Shown here: positions 27,692 to 35,573 of the stretch, piece by piece | Layout of the letters: the number at the start of each line of letters is the position of its first letter | Position numbering within the stretch: the first letter of the stretch is position 1 | Source: Nonomuraea candida | Lineage (GTDB): Bacteria; Actinomycetota; Actinomycetes; Streptosporangiales; Streptosporangiaceae | Reading direction: 5' to 3' | Length of the DNA stretch: 64,000 nucleotides | Assembly (NCBI RefSeq): GCF_000725485.1 | Contig: NZ_JOAG01000011.1 | Location: forward strand, 153,445-217,444 | Program-made: the position numbers and the translations under genes | Notes under the pieces: generated by a model | Databases searched by the model: none | What the model was told of the DNA's origin: nothing | The model's input: only the letters and a program-made list of their open reading frames with translations

Positions 27692-29143
27692 ATGGAAAAG
27701 CTCGCAACTCCGATTGATGTCGTGCTCCTTTCGACCTATGAGCTGGGGCATCAACCGTTCGGCCTGGCTTCGCCCGCCGCATGGCTGAGGGAAGCCGGTG
27801 CGAAGGTGTCGTGCCTGGACCTCGCGGTCGAGGAGCTGGACGAGTCCAAGGTCCGTGCGGCGGATCTGATCGCGGTTTATGTGCCCATGCACACGGCGAC
27901 CCGGCTGGCCACGCCGCTGACCGAGCGGCTGCGGAAGCTCAACCCGGACGCCCACCTGTGCTTCTACGGCCTGTACGCGCCGGTCAACGAGGACTTCCTG
28001 CGCGGGCTGGGCGCGCACACGGTCATCGGCGGCGAGTTCGAGGAAGGGCTGGTCGTGCTCGCCGGGCGTCTGGCCGCCGGCGGCCGTGACGGCGCCGTCT
28101 CCGCAACCCAGCGGGAGCCCCTGATCTCTCTGTCGCGCCAGCGGTTCCTGGTGCCTGATCGGCGCTCCTTGCCCCTGCTGGACAAGTACGCCTACCTCTC
28201 GCTGGGCGACGGACAGCGGCGGGTGGTCGGTTACACCGAGGCGACCCGCGGCTGCAAGCACCTGTGCCGGCACTGCCCGATCGTTCCCGTGTACAACGGC
28301 CGGTTCCGGGTGGTGCAGCAGGACGTGGTGCTCCAGGACATCGACGCGCAGGTGGCCGCAGGGGCCCAGCACATCACGTTCGGCGACCCGGACTTCTTCA
28401 ACGGCCCGGCCCATGCGCTGGCCGTGGTCAAGGCGCTGCACGAGCGGCACCCCCAGCTCACCTACGACGTGACGATCAAGGTTGAGCACCTCATCAAGCA
28501 GGCCGAGCATCTGCCGGTTCTGCGCGACACCGGATGCCTGTTCGTGACCAGCGCGGTGGAGTCCGTCGACGACCGGATCCTGACCTACTTCGACAAGCTG
28601 CACACCCGCGAGGACTTCATCCGGGTGGTGGGCCTGTTCCGGGAGGTGGGGCTGGGCCTGAATCCCACGTTCGTCACCTTCACCCCGTGGACCACGCCGG
28701 AGAACTACCTGGACCTGCTCACGGTCATCGCCGGGCAGGGCCTGACGGAGAACATCGCGCCCATCCAGTACGCCATCCGCCTGCTCATCCCGCGTGGTTC
28801 CCGGCTGCTGGAGCTGCCGGAGGTGACCGAGCTGGTCGCGGAGTTCGACGAGCCGTCGCTGGCCTACCCGTGGGCGCACCCGGACCCGCGCGTGGACCGC
28901 CTGTACGAGGAGGTCATGGAAGTGGTCAAGCAGACCATGCGCGCCGAGGCCACCCGTCCGGAGGCCTTCGCGCAGGTCTGGCGGGTGGCAGCCGCCGCGT
29001 ACAGGGAGAGCACGGGGCGGTCGGACGTGCCGCTTGAGCCGCCCGCCGGCCCGCTGGGCGGCAACGTTCCCGTTCCCCGGCTGAGCGAGCCGTGGTACTG
29101 CTGCGCGGAACCCACCGAGGAACAGCTCACCCCATCCGTCTGA
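27692..29143 (+). CDS. B12-binding-domain radical SAM enzyme with C-terminal CCAEP motif
   Basis: A 483-residue enzyme. Residues about 8-125 form a cobalamin-binding-like Rossmann domain (DVVLLSTYELGH, then AADLIAVYVPMHT). The radical SAM core follows with the cluster-binding C188-x3-C192-x2-C195 (GCKHLCRHC), GDPDFFNGP and VTSAVESVDD. Near the C-terminus is WYCCAEP, with adjacent C470 and C471. I recall a radical SAM group defined by a CUAEP or CCAEP tail, some members having selenocysteine; this fits it. A vicinal Cys pair outside the core suggests binding of a metal(loid) or redox chemistry. It is the first gene of the cluster, with the methyltransferase 16 bases on. No precursor peptide is visible, and the substrate is unknown. 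Confidence 0.88.
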   Translation: MEKLATPIDVVLLSTYELGHQPFGLASPAAWLREAGAKVSCLDLAVEELDESKVRAADLIAVYVPMHTATRLATPLTERLRKLNPDAHLCFYGLYAPVNEDFLRGLGAHTVIGGEFEEGLVVLAGRLAAGGRDGAVSATQREPLISLSRQRFLVPDRRSLPLLDKYAYLSLGDGQRRVVGYTEATRGCKHLCRHCPIVPVYNGRFRVVQQDVVLQDIDAQVAAGAQHITFGDPDFFNGPAHALAVVKALHERHPQLTYDVTIKVEHLIKQAEHLPVLRDTGCLFVTSAVESVDDRILTYFDKLHTREDFIRVVGLFREVGLGLNPTFVTFTPWTTPENYLDLLTVIAGQGLTENIAPIQYAIRLLIPRGSRLLELPEVTELVAEFDEPSLAYPWAHPDPRVDRLYEEVMEVVKQTMRAEATRPEAFAQVWRVAAAAYRESTGRSDVPLEPPAGPLGGNVPVPRLSEPWYCCAEPTEEQLTPSV

Positions 29144-29159
29144 CGCGAGGAGGCATCCC

Positions 29160-30191
29160 ATGACCGTGCCGGAGAACGCGGCCATCGACGGTCAGGACGA
29201 AATCTTCAAGCTGGCCAAGGGGTACTACACGACGAAGGCGCTGCTGGCCCTGTGGCGGCTGGGCGTGCTGGAGCGGGGCGCGGCAGGGGAGGACCTGGAG
29301 CTTCCCGCCATCGCCGGTCGGCTCGGCGTCGGCGATCCCGCCCACCTGCGCCCGATCTTCGACTACCTCATCGTCCGCGGCTACCTGGAGCGGTCCGGGC
29401 AGGACGTCTACCGGCTGAGCGAGCGGGGCACGGCCGCCAGCCCGTACTTCGGCTACCTGTCGACGATGGTGGGCGCCTACGAGCCCGTCTTCTCCCGGAT
29501 CGAGGACCTGCTGAGCGGCAGGCTCGTGTACGGCCAGGACGTCAAGCGCTCCCACGAGGAGATGGTGCGCGGGCTCACCTCGCTCGAAGACCGGATGATG
29601 GGGACGGTCACCGAGGTCGTACGCGGCAGTGGCGCCAGAAAGGTCATGGACCTGGGCTGCGGCAGCGCGCGCATGCTCGCGCACATCTGCGCCGGTGGCG
29701 TGCGAGGGGTGGGGGTGGACCGCGACCCCAGCTCCTGCGCCGTGGCGCGGGAGACCGTGCGGCGGGAAGGGCTGCAGGACCGGATCACCATCATCGAGGG
29801 TGACGCCGCCGATGTCACGTCCCTTCCCCGGGAGGCCGTGGAGGGGGTGGACATGATCACGGTGATGTTCCTGCTGCACGAGATCCTGCGGCAGCGCGGC
29901 CGGGACGGCACCGTACGGCTGCTGAGGGAGATCGCTGAACTGCTCGGCGAGTCCGGCAGCCTGGCCATGGTGGAGGTGTCCGGCACGGTCGACCACGCCT
30001 ACCGGGAGAACCAGCTGTTCGTTCCCGAGTACGAGCTGTTGCACGAGTACACCAACCAGCGGCTGGCGGCGCGCGAGGAATGGGAGGCCATGGCGGGCGA
30101 GGCCGGAATGAAGGTGGTGGACGTGCTGCCGGTCGACATGTGCCAGGCGTTCTGCCTGGTCGCCACCCCGATCGGAGGCGCGCCCCGATGA
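29160..30191 (+). CDS. SAM-dependent methyltransferase with winged-helix N-terminus
   Basis: A 343-residue class I methyltransferase. Residues 15-95 form the dimerising winged-helix domain seen in small-molecule O-methyltransferases (ALLALWRLGVLERG, then LRPIFDYLIVRGYLE). SAM motif I is VMDLGCGSARML (162-173), followed by GVGVDRDPSSC (acidic ribose ligand), IIEGDAADV and MFLLHEIL. A good ribosome site (GAGGAGGC) precedes ATG 29160. Its stop overlaps the aminotransferase start (ATGA). The domain layout fits O-, N- or C-methylation of a biosynthetic intermediate; it does not look like the ArsM arsenite methyltransferase with its cysteine set. Confidence 0.88.
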   Translation: MTVPENAAIDGQDEIFKLAKGYYTTKALLALWRLGVLERGAAGEDLELPAIAGRLGVGDPAHLRPIFDYLIVRGYLERSGQDVYRLSERGTAASPYFGYLSTMVGAYEPVFSRIEDLLSGRLVYGQDVKRSHEEMVRGLTSLEDRMMGTVTEVVRGSGARKVMDLGCGSARMLAHICAGGVRGVGVDRDPSSCAVARETVRREGLQDRITIIEGDAADVTSLPREAVEGVDMITVMFLLHEILRQRGRDGTVRLLREIAELLGESGSLAMVEVSGTVDHAYRENQLFVPEYELLHEYTNQRLAAREEWEAMAGEAGMKVVDVLPVDMCQAFCLVATPIGGAPR

Positions 30192-31348
30192 CCTCGCAGC
30201 AGCAGTGCGGTGGCCCCGCGCAGGCCCGCACCTGCATGGGGATCGTGGACGAGGCCGCGCGCCTGGAACGGCTGGGCAAGCCGGTGGTGCACCTGGAAAA
30301 GGGTGAGCTGGACCTGGACACCCACGACCTGGTCAAGGAGAGCGCGATCCAGGCGTTGCGGAAGAACAGGACCCGCTACTCCCACAGCAGCGGCCTGCCT
30401 GAGCTGCGTCAGGCGATCAGTGACTACTACGGCCGCGTGTACGGGGTGGACGTGAACCCTGCCCGCGTGGTGGTGAACTCGGGCTCCTCGGCCGCGATGC
30501 TGGAGCTGTTCCTGGCGCTTCTGGAGCCCGGTGACGAGGTGGTCATCCCGGATCCGGGCTATCCGGCGTACCCGAGCCTGATCGAGGCCGCCCGCGGCAG
30601 GGCGGTGCGCGCGGCGGCGGCCGGGCACGGCTACGTGCACACGGCCGAGCTGGCCGCAGACCACCTCACCTCATCCACGAAGGCGTTGCTGATCAACTTC
30701 CCGTCCAACCCGGTCGGCTCCCTGGCCGGCCCGGACGAGCTGCGCGCCTTCGCCGAGCTCGGCCCGCTGGTGGTGGCCGACGAGGTCTACCACGGCCTTG
30801 CCTTCAGCGACGAACGGCCACACACGATCCTGGAATACACCGGTGACGCCGTGTCCGTGGGCAGCTTCTCCAAGAGCTTCGCCATGACGGGGTGGCGCCT
30901 GGGCTACGTGATCGTCCCCGAATCGCTGCGGTCCCGCCTGACGCGCATGCACGAGTACCTCTTCGTCGGTTCCAACACCTTCGCCCAGTGGGGAGCGGTC
31001 ACCGCGCTGGAGAACGCCGAGGCGATCCAGAAGCAGATCCGGGACGAACTGCGCGGGCGTCAGGAGTGCCTGCGCGACGCTCTGTCACACAGCGGCCTGC
31101 GGCCGGTGTACGAGCCCCGCGGCGGCTTCTACACCCTGGTCCACCAGCCGGAGGGAACCGGCAGCTCGGCCGCGTTCGCGGCGCGGCTCCTGGAGCACGC
31201 GCACGTCGCGCTCACGCCGGGCAGCGAGTTCGGCCCCAGCGGCGAGGGCTGCGTGCGCTTCTCGCTGAGCGCACCACGCGAACAGATCCGCGAAGGGCTG
31301 CAACGGATCACGACATTCCTCCACTCATCCGCAGAGGGCTCGCCATGA
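30188..31348 (+). CDS. PLP-dependent aminotransferase, fold type I (class I/II)
   Basis: A 386-residue aspartate-aminotransferase-fold enzyme. Substrate and cofactor elements: RYSHSSGLPELR (60s), NSGSSAAMLEL (PLP phosphate loop, 97-107), NFPSNPVG (170-177), VADEVYHGL (D198, Y201) and the Schiff-base lysine K229 in SFSKSFAMTGWRLGY. GSEFGPSGEGCVRFS near the end carries the carboxylate-binding Arg. It interconverts an amino and a keto acid in the cytoplasm. ATG 30188 overlaps the methyltransferase stop, and its own stop overlaps the next gene, so translation is coupled. It points to an amino-acid-like pathway product. Confidence 0.9.
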   Translation: MTSQQQCGGPAQARTCMGIVDEAARLERLGKPVVHLEKGELDLDTHDLVKESAIQALRKNRTRYSHSSGLPELRQAISDYYGRVYGVDVNPARVVVNSGSSAAMLELFLALLEPGDEVVIPDPGYPAYPSLIEAARGRAVRAAAAGHGYVHTAELAADHLTSSTKALLINFPSNPVGSLAGPDELRAFAELGPLVVADEVYHGLAFSDERPHTILEYTGDAVSVGSFSKSFAMTGWRLGYVIVPESLRSRLTRMHEYLFVGSNTFAQWGAVTALENAEAIQKQIRDELRGRQECLRDALSHSGLRPVYEPRGGFYTLVHQPEGTGSSAAFAARLLEHAHVALTPGSEFGPSGEGCVRFSLSAPREQIREGLQRITTFLHSSAEGSP

Positions 31349-32205
31349 CGACATACACCACGCCGGGTCGTCTCACCGGCCGGCACGGCGATCCGGCGTA
31401 CTTCCGCTTCCTCGAGTACGACCACCTCGACCTCGACCCCGTCATCGACGTCCTGCACGGCAAGGTCCTGGGCGTCATCTACCGCGGCGTCATCGACGCG
31501 GAGGCCGCCGCCGAGCTGGTCCGCCGGTTCTGGGACAGCCCGGCACGCAAACGCCGGGGCGGAGAGGTCTGCGAATCGCTCGGCTACTACGTCGGCGCGT
31601 ACCATTACCACAAGCCCACGGCGACCTACCTGGCGGAGAGCGCCGAGATCGCCGGCCACCTTCGGGAACTGCTCGACGTCCCGGGCGAGCCGGTGACGAT
31701 GTTCCGCACGATGCTGCGCGACCGGCTCGCCGCCGACGGCGTCACCTTCCGGCCCGCCCGGCAGGACGGGGGCAGCGCCTGCCCGGTCCTGATGCGGCAC
31801 TGGAACGCCGGTGGGGCGTTCGCGTTGCAACCTCACGAGGACGCCTCCCAGTGCCGCGAGCCGCAGCAGGCCGGGTTCGAGGTGCAGCGCACGCTGGAAC
31901 ACACCGTGTGCGCGGTGAACATGTGCCTGGAGAACAGCGACAACGGCCGCCTGGTGATGTGGAACGTGGTGCCGGACGACGACAGCAAGTCCAGGCTCGG
32001 GCTGTACTACTCCGGCAGCCCCTACCCGCCGGAGGTCCTGGACGGGATCGAGTCCATCTGGCTGGACATCCGGCCCGGCGACATCTACGTCTTCAACGGC
32101 GAGCACGTCCATGCCGTGGAGGCCAGCCCGCCCGGAGCCAAGCGTACGACCATGGCGTGGAACATGGGATTCTGCGCCGACGACACCGTGGTGAGCTGGA
32201 CGTGA
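31345..32205 (+). CDS. 2OG-Fe(II) oxygenase-like protein
   Basis: A 286-residue protein with a double-stranded beta-helix oxygenase pattern. The candidate facial triad is H164-x-D166 in LQPHEDASQC with H254 or H256 in FNGEHVHAVEA. R267 in AKRTTMAWNMG could hold 2-oxoglutarate. RPGDIYVFNG is typical of the fold. The family hydroxylates, desaturates or otherwise oxidises small substrates using O2 and 2-oxoglutarate. It is coupled on both sides (ATGA with the aminotransferase, GTGA with the MerB-like gene). Assignment rests on motifs; the rest of the sequence is unfamiliar. Confidence 0.72.
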   Translation: MTTYTTPGRLTGRHGDPAYFRFLEYDHLDLDPVIDVLHGKVLGVIYRGVIDAEAAAELVRRFWDSPARKRRGGEVCESLGYYVGAYHYHKPTATYLAESAEIAGHLRELLDVPGEPVTMFRTMLRDRLAADGVTFRPARQDGGSACPVLMRHWNAGGAFALQPHEDASQCREPQQAGFEVQRTLEHTVCAVNMCLENSDNGRLVMWNVVPDDDSKSRLGLYYSGSPYPPEVLDGIESIWLDIRPGDIYVFNGEHVHAVEASPPGAKRTTMAWNMGFCADDTVVSWT

Positions 32206-32966
32206 CGGCCACGCAGGGCAGCGCGTCCTGCTCCGGCCCCGCGCCGGCCGTCGGCCCTCCTGAGGAGGTGCTGGACGTCGCCTGCCGGGCGCTGCTCAGG
32301 ACCGGCGCGCCGCTCCCCCTGGAAGCGCTCGCCACCGCCATGGGAACCGGCCTCGCCGACGCCGAGCGGGAGGTCGCCACGCAGGAGAGCCGGGGACGGA
32401 TGACTCGTGACGGCGACGGGCGCATCGTGGCCTCGGCCGGCATCTCGGTCGTGCCCAGCGACTACGAGCTGCGGGTCGGCGCCAGGGTGATGTGGGCGTG
32501 GTGCGCCAACACCGCCTTCGGCGTCATGAGCGCGCTGGCCATGGGCGGCGAGGTCGTCTCGCACTGCCCGGCCGGCGGGGCCCTGCTGCGCACGGTGTTC
32601 GACGGCCCGCTGCCCCGCGAGGAGGGGCGGGCGGTCCACTGGCCCAGCGACTCCTTCCGCCAGAGCTGCGGCTCGTTGGCGCAGGAGTACTGCCCCACCT
32701 TCGCGCTGTTCGAAAACGCGCAGGCCGCGCACGCGTGGGCCGGAGCCAAGGGCATCCCCGGTGAGGTGCTGCCGGTACGCGAGGCCACCGAGCGGGCCAG
32801 GGTGCGCTGGCGTAAGAGCCTGGACCTCGACGGCGAAGGCGCGGACCTGCCGCGGCTCCTGACCGCCCCGCCCCGCCGACCAGGCGCCGTCGACGTGAAC
32901 CCGGCCCCCGCATCGCCTGTCGTTTCGCCTGTCGCTTCGCCTGCCGCATCGCCGACCGAGGAGTAG
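32202..32966 (+). CDS. MerB-like (alkylmercury lyase family) protein, catalytic Asp replaced
   Basis: A 254-residue protein. An N-terminal winged-helix-like segment (ALLRTGAPLPLEALA, about 30-75) precedes the MerB core. WAWCANTAFGVMSAL places C101 where MerB has Cys96, but T104 sits where MerB has Asp99. EYCPTFALFENAQAAHAW places C164 at the Cys159 position. MerB breaks carbon-mercury bonds using the two Cys and the Asp; here protonolysis by the normal route is doubtful, so binding or a different reaction is likely. The C-terminal 20 residues are an Ala-Ser-Pro-Val repeat. GTG 32202 overlaps the oxygenase stop; the DUF169 gene follows by 3 bases. Confidence 0.78.
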   Translation: MTATQGSASCSGPAPAVGPPEEVLDVACRALLRTGAPLPLEALATAMGTGLADAEREVATQESRGRMTRDGDGRIVASAGISVVPSDYELRVGARVMWAWCANTAFGVMSALAMGGEVVSHCPAGGALLRTVFDGPLPREEGRAVHWPSDSFRQSCGSLAQEYCPTFALFENAQAAHAWAGAKGIPGEVLPVREATERARVRWRKSLDLDGEGADLPRLLTAPPRRPGAVDVNPAPASPVVSPVASPAASPTEE

Positions 32967-32969
32967 TGC

Positions 32970-33686
32970 ATGGACTTCGCCACTGTGGCCCAGCGGATCA
33001 GCACCGGGCTCGGCCTCGACACGCCGCCGGTGGCTCTCACGTTCGTCGAGCAGGCTCCCGCGCAGACGGAGGTGCCTGCCGCCGCCGTGCCGTCCGCCTG
33101 CGCCTTCTGGCGCGAGGCCGAGAAGGGCGTCTTCTACGCCTCGGCCGAACGTCACCACAACTGCCCGATCGGCTCCATGGTCATGGGCTTCGAACTGCCG
33201 GAAGAGCTGAAGAGCCGGCTCGGCGAACTGGTCGGCGGCATGTGCCAGGAGCAGTATCTGCTCGCCGAGGAACCCCCGCACATCCCGGTCATGAAGCAGA
33301 CCTACGCCGGCATCGTCTACGGTCCCCTGTCGCGCTGCACGACTCCACCTGACGTGGCGCTGATCTGGGTGACCGCCGCACAGGCCATGCTGTGCAGCGA
33401 AGCCATGGGCACCGCCGCCTGGACGGCCGGCGGCCCCATGCTGACCGGCCGACCCGGCTGCGCAGCCCTGCCGATGGCCATCGCCGAAGCGCACCCGCAG
33501 CTCTCGTTCGGATGCGCGGGAATGCGCACTTTTACCCAGATTGGCGATGGTCAGCTGCTTCTCGCGATACCGGGACGCTCCCTGCCCGGCTTCGCCGACA
33601 CGCTCGAAAACACGCTGCGCGCCAACACGCAGATGCTTAGCTACTACCAGGGCGAACGCACCCGCTTCACCCGAAACGGCGGCTGA
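32970..33686 (+). CDS. DUF169 family protein
   Basis: A 238-residue cytoplasmic protein of the DUF169 family: GLDTPPVALTFVEQAP at the start, SACAFWREAEKGVFYASAE, HHNCPIGSMVMGF, an ALIWVTAAQAMLC segment, PGCAALPMAIAEAHPQLSFGC and FTQIGDGQLLLAIP. Several conserved cysteines (in CPIG, CSEA, GCAA, GCAG) suggest binding of a metal, cluster or thiophilic ligand. The family's function is not established. It lies between the two MerB-like genes with a 3-base gap on the 5' side and a good GAGGAG ribosome site, so it belongs to the operon. Confidence 0.82.
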   Translation: MDFATVAQRISTGLGLDTPPVALTFVEQAPAQTEVPAAAVPSACAFWREAEKGVFYASAERHHNCPIGSMVMGFELPEELKSRLGELVGGMCQEQYLLAEEPPHIPVMKQTYAGIVYGPLSRCTTPPDVALIWVTAAQAMLCSEAMGTAAWTAGGPMLTGRPGCAALPMAIAEAHPQLSFGCAGMRTFTQIGDGQLLLAIPGRSLPGFADTLENTLRANTQMLSYYQGERTRFTRNGG

Positions 33687-33726
33687 GCCCGCGACGACAC
33701 CGCAGCCCCTCAGGGAGGACGGCGCC

Positions 33727-34377
33727 ATGACCAGCACCGGGATCGGTCCTCCGCCCATCACCTTGGCGCCCAGGCAGGCGGCGTTGCGCCGCGCCGCCTT
33801 CCACCTGTTGCTGCGCGCACCGGACCCCGTCTCACCGCAACGGCTGGCGGCCGAACTCGGCCAGGACCTTGACACCGTGGTGGCCGACCTCGACCTGCTC
33901 GATCGGGTCGGGCGCATCCGCAGAACCCCCGGCGGCGACGTGCTGGCGAGCCTGGGCCTGACCCTGCTGCCCACCCGGCACCGCATCGCGGTGGGGACGA
34001 CAGAGCGTCACACGTGGTGTGCGCTGGACGCGCTGGGCATTCTCGGCGCGCTCGCCACCGATGGCTGGATCGACTCAGAGCCTCCCTGCGGCGGGGGCCG
34101 CATCCACATCGACGTACGCGGCGGCGTCCCCATGGGACATCCGGAGTCGTACGTGCTGTTCATCGCGGAGCAGACTCCCGTCGCCTCGGTCGTCGACCAA
34201 TGGTGCCCGCTGGTCAACTTCTTCCCCGACAGCGAATCCGCCCGCGCGTGGGCCACCGGGACCGGAGCCGGCGGCCGCACCCTCGGCCTGACCGAGGCCG
34301 CGCAGTACGCGACGCGGCTGTGGCGGCCACTGATCGACGTGGCTGCTCGGAGTTGCGATGCGTCCGAGGCAACCTGA
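33727..34377 (+). CDS. MerB-like (alkylmercury lyase family) protein with intact Cys-Asp-Cys set
   Basis: A 216-residue protein, close to MerB length (about 212). A winged-helix-like N-terminus (SPQRLAAELGQDLDTVVADL) precedes the core. HTWCALDALGILGAL gives C98 and D101 at the spacing of MerB Cys96 and Asp99. VVDQWCPLVNFFPDSESARAW gives C160, matching Cys159. All three catalytic residues are therefore present. It could cleave a carbon-metal(loid) bond in a pathway intermediate or in a toxic side product. No merA, merR or merT gene is near, so it is not part of an ordinary mercury operon. It follows the DUF169 gene by 40 bases with GGGAGGACGGCGCC before ATG. Confidence 0.85.
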   Translation: MTSTGIGPPPITLAPRQAALRRAAFHLLLRAPDPVSPQRLAAELGQDLDTVVADLDLLDRVGRIRRTPGGDVLASLGLTLLPTRHRIAVGTTERHTWCALDALGILGALATDGWIDSEPPCGGGRIHIDVRGGVPMGHPESYVLFIAEQTPVASVVDQWCPLVNFFPDSESARAWATGTGAGGRTLGLTEAAQYATRLWRPLIDVAARSCDASEAT

Positions 34378-34476
34378 CCTCCCCCCGCCGCCAGTGAAGG
34401 CCGGCACGAAATGCACACCATCCGCGTCCGGCGCATACGCGGGCCCGGCTGCCGTTCACGTCCTCAAGGGTGAGGC

Positions 34477-35097
34477 GTGACCGGCAGCCTGCTCGCCTTC
34501 CTCGGCGTCTCCGCCATGGTCGTCATGACGCCAGGACAGGACACAGCGCTGATCATCTCGCGCACACTCAGCGGCGGACGGCGCGGCGGCGTCCTGACCG
34601 CCCTCGGCGTCTGCACCGGCCAGCTGGTGTGGACACTCGCCACCAGCGGCGGCCTGGCCGCCGTGCTGCTCGCCTCCGAACCCGCCTTCCTCACCCTGCG
34701 TTACCTGGGGGCCGCCTATCTGGTCTTCCTCGGCGTCCTGGCGATCCGCGCCGCCGTCCGCGGCGCCCCCCGAACGCACGCGGACGGACAAGAGCCACGT
34801 GTACGGCCGGAGATCACAGCCGCTGCGAGCTTCCGGCAAGGTCTGATCAGCAATCTGGGCAACGCCAAGGTAGCCGTGTTCTTCACCAGCCTGCTACCGC
34901 AGTTCAGCACCGACTTCGTGACCATGCTCCTGCTCGGTCTGATCTTCGTCCTGCTCACCTTCTCGTGGCTGTCGCTGTATGCCGTACTGATCGCACGAGT
35001 CGGAGACGTCTTGCGACGGCCGAAGATTCGCCGCGTTCTGGACTTCCTGACCGGATCGGTCCTGGCCCTGCTGGGCATCCGGCTGGCCATCGAGTAA
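34477..35097 (+). CDS. LysE/RhtB family amino-acid exporter
   Basis: A 206-residue membrane protein with about six helices. The signature MVVMTPGQDTALIISRTL near residues 14-30 matches the LysE/RhtB GPD/GQD loop, and GAAYLVFLGVLAIRA and GNAKVAVFFTSLLPQF are typical. These carriers export amino acids and small analogues such as homoserine and threonine. GTG 34477 follows AAGGGTGAGG. Coming 99 bases after the second MerB-like gene on the same strand, it is probably the exporter of the cluster product, which supports an amino-acid-like end product. Confidence 0.9.
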   Translation: MTGSLLAFLGVSAMVVMTPGQDTALIISRTLSGGRRGGVLTALGVCTGQLVWTLATSGGLAAVLLASEPAFLTLRYLGAAYLVFLGVLAIRAAVRGAPRTHADGQEPRVRPEITAAASFRQGLISNLGNAKVAVFFTSLLPQFSTDFVTMLLLGLIFVLLTFSWLSLYAVLIARVGDVLRRPKIRRVLDFLTGSVLALLGIRLAIE

Positions 35098-35393
35098 CAC
35101 GGCACGCAGGATCGACAGACTGACCCGCCTTCAGCCGGAGGCTGTCGCGGCCGGTGCTCGGGCCGGCCTGCGGCAAGCGCGGGTGGTTGCATTCACCACT
35201 CCCGCGGACGCAACCCGGGCTCGGCCCGAACCGGGCCCGCCATGCTCCACCTGCGCCCCACCACACTCACCCGCCCCGGGTGCCGGCCGCCCAACGCCCC
35301 GGAGCCCGCGCATCCGCAGAGGCAAGGCCCCGCTGGGCGGCCGATCCCGCACAGCGCCGCCTGAACCCTCACCCGGCCTGAGGATCACCGGTC
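35098..35393. other. Intergenic, no gene seen
   Basis: No convincing frame is seen. The region is very Pro/Arg-coding in all frames, as expected of GC-rich noncoding DNA, and ends at the ABC-ATPase remnant. Confidence 0.4.
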
Positions 35394-35552
35394 TCGCGCA
35401 ACCTGGCCGTGGTCAGGTACGTCTCCGGCGTCGTGGCCGTCATGCACCGGGGCCGCCTGGTCGAGGCCGGGCCCGCCGAGCAGGTCGTCGGCGAGCCCGC
35501 GCACGACTGCACGCGCGCCCTGCCGGCCGCGGTGCCCCGCCTCAGACGGTGA
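35394..35552 (+). pseudogene. Oligopeptide ABC transporter ATPase, C-terminal fragment
   Basis: Fifty-two codons without a start encode SRNLAVVRYVSGVVAVMHRG and then RLVEAGPAEQVVGEPAH, the segment following the H-loop in DppF/OppF-type ATPases (normally SHNLAVVRY...). The H-loop His reads Arg, and Walker A, signature and Walker B are missing. The stop is 35550-35552. It is a remnant left between the biosynthetic operon and the racemase gene. Confidence 0.7.
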
Positions 35553-35573
35553 CGCGCCGGCCCGGGTCCCCGC

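Noticed and set aside
32202..34377. The MerB-like genes as an ordinary mercury resistance operon
   Set aside because: No merA, merR, merT or merP is present, and one copy lacks the catalytic Asp.
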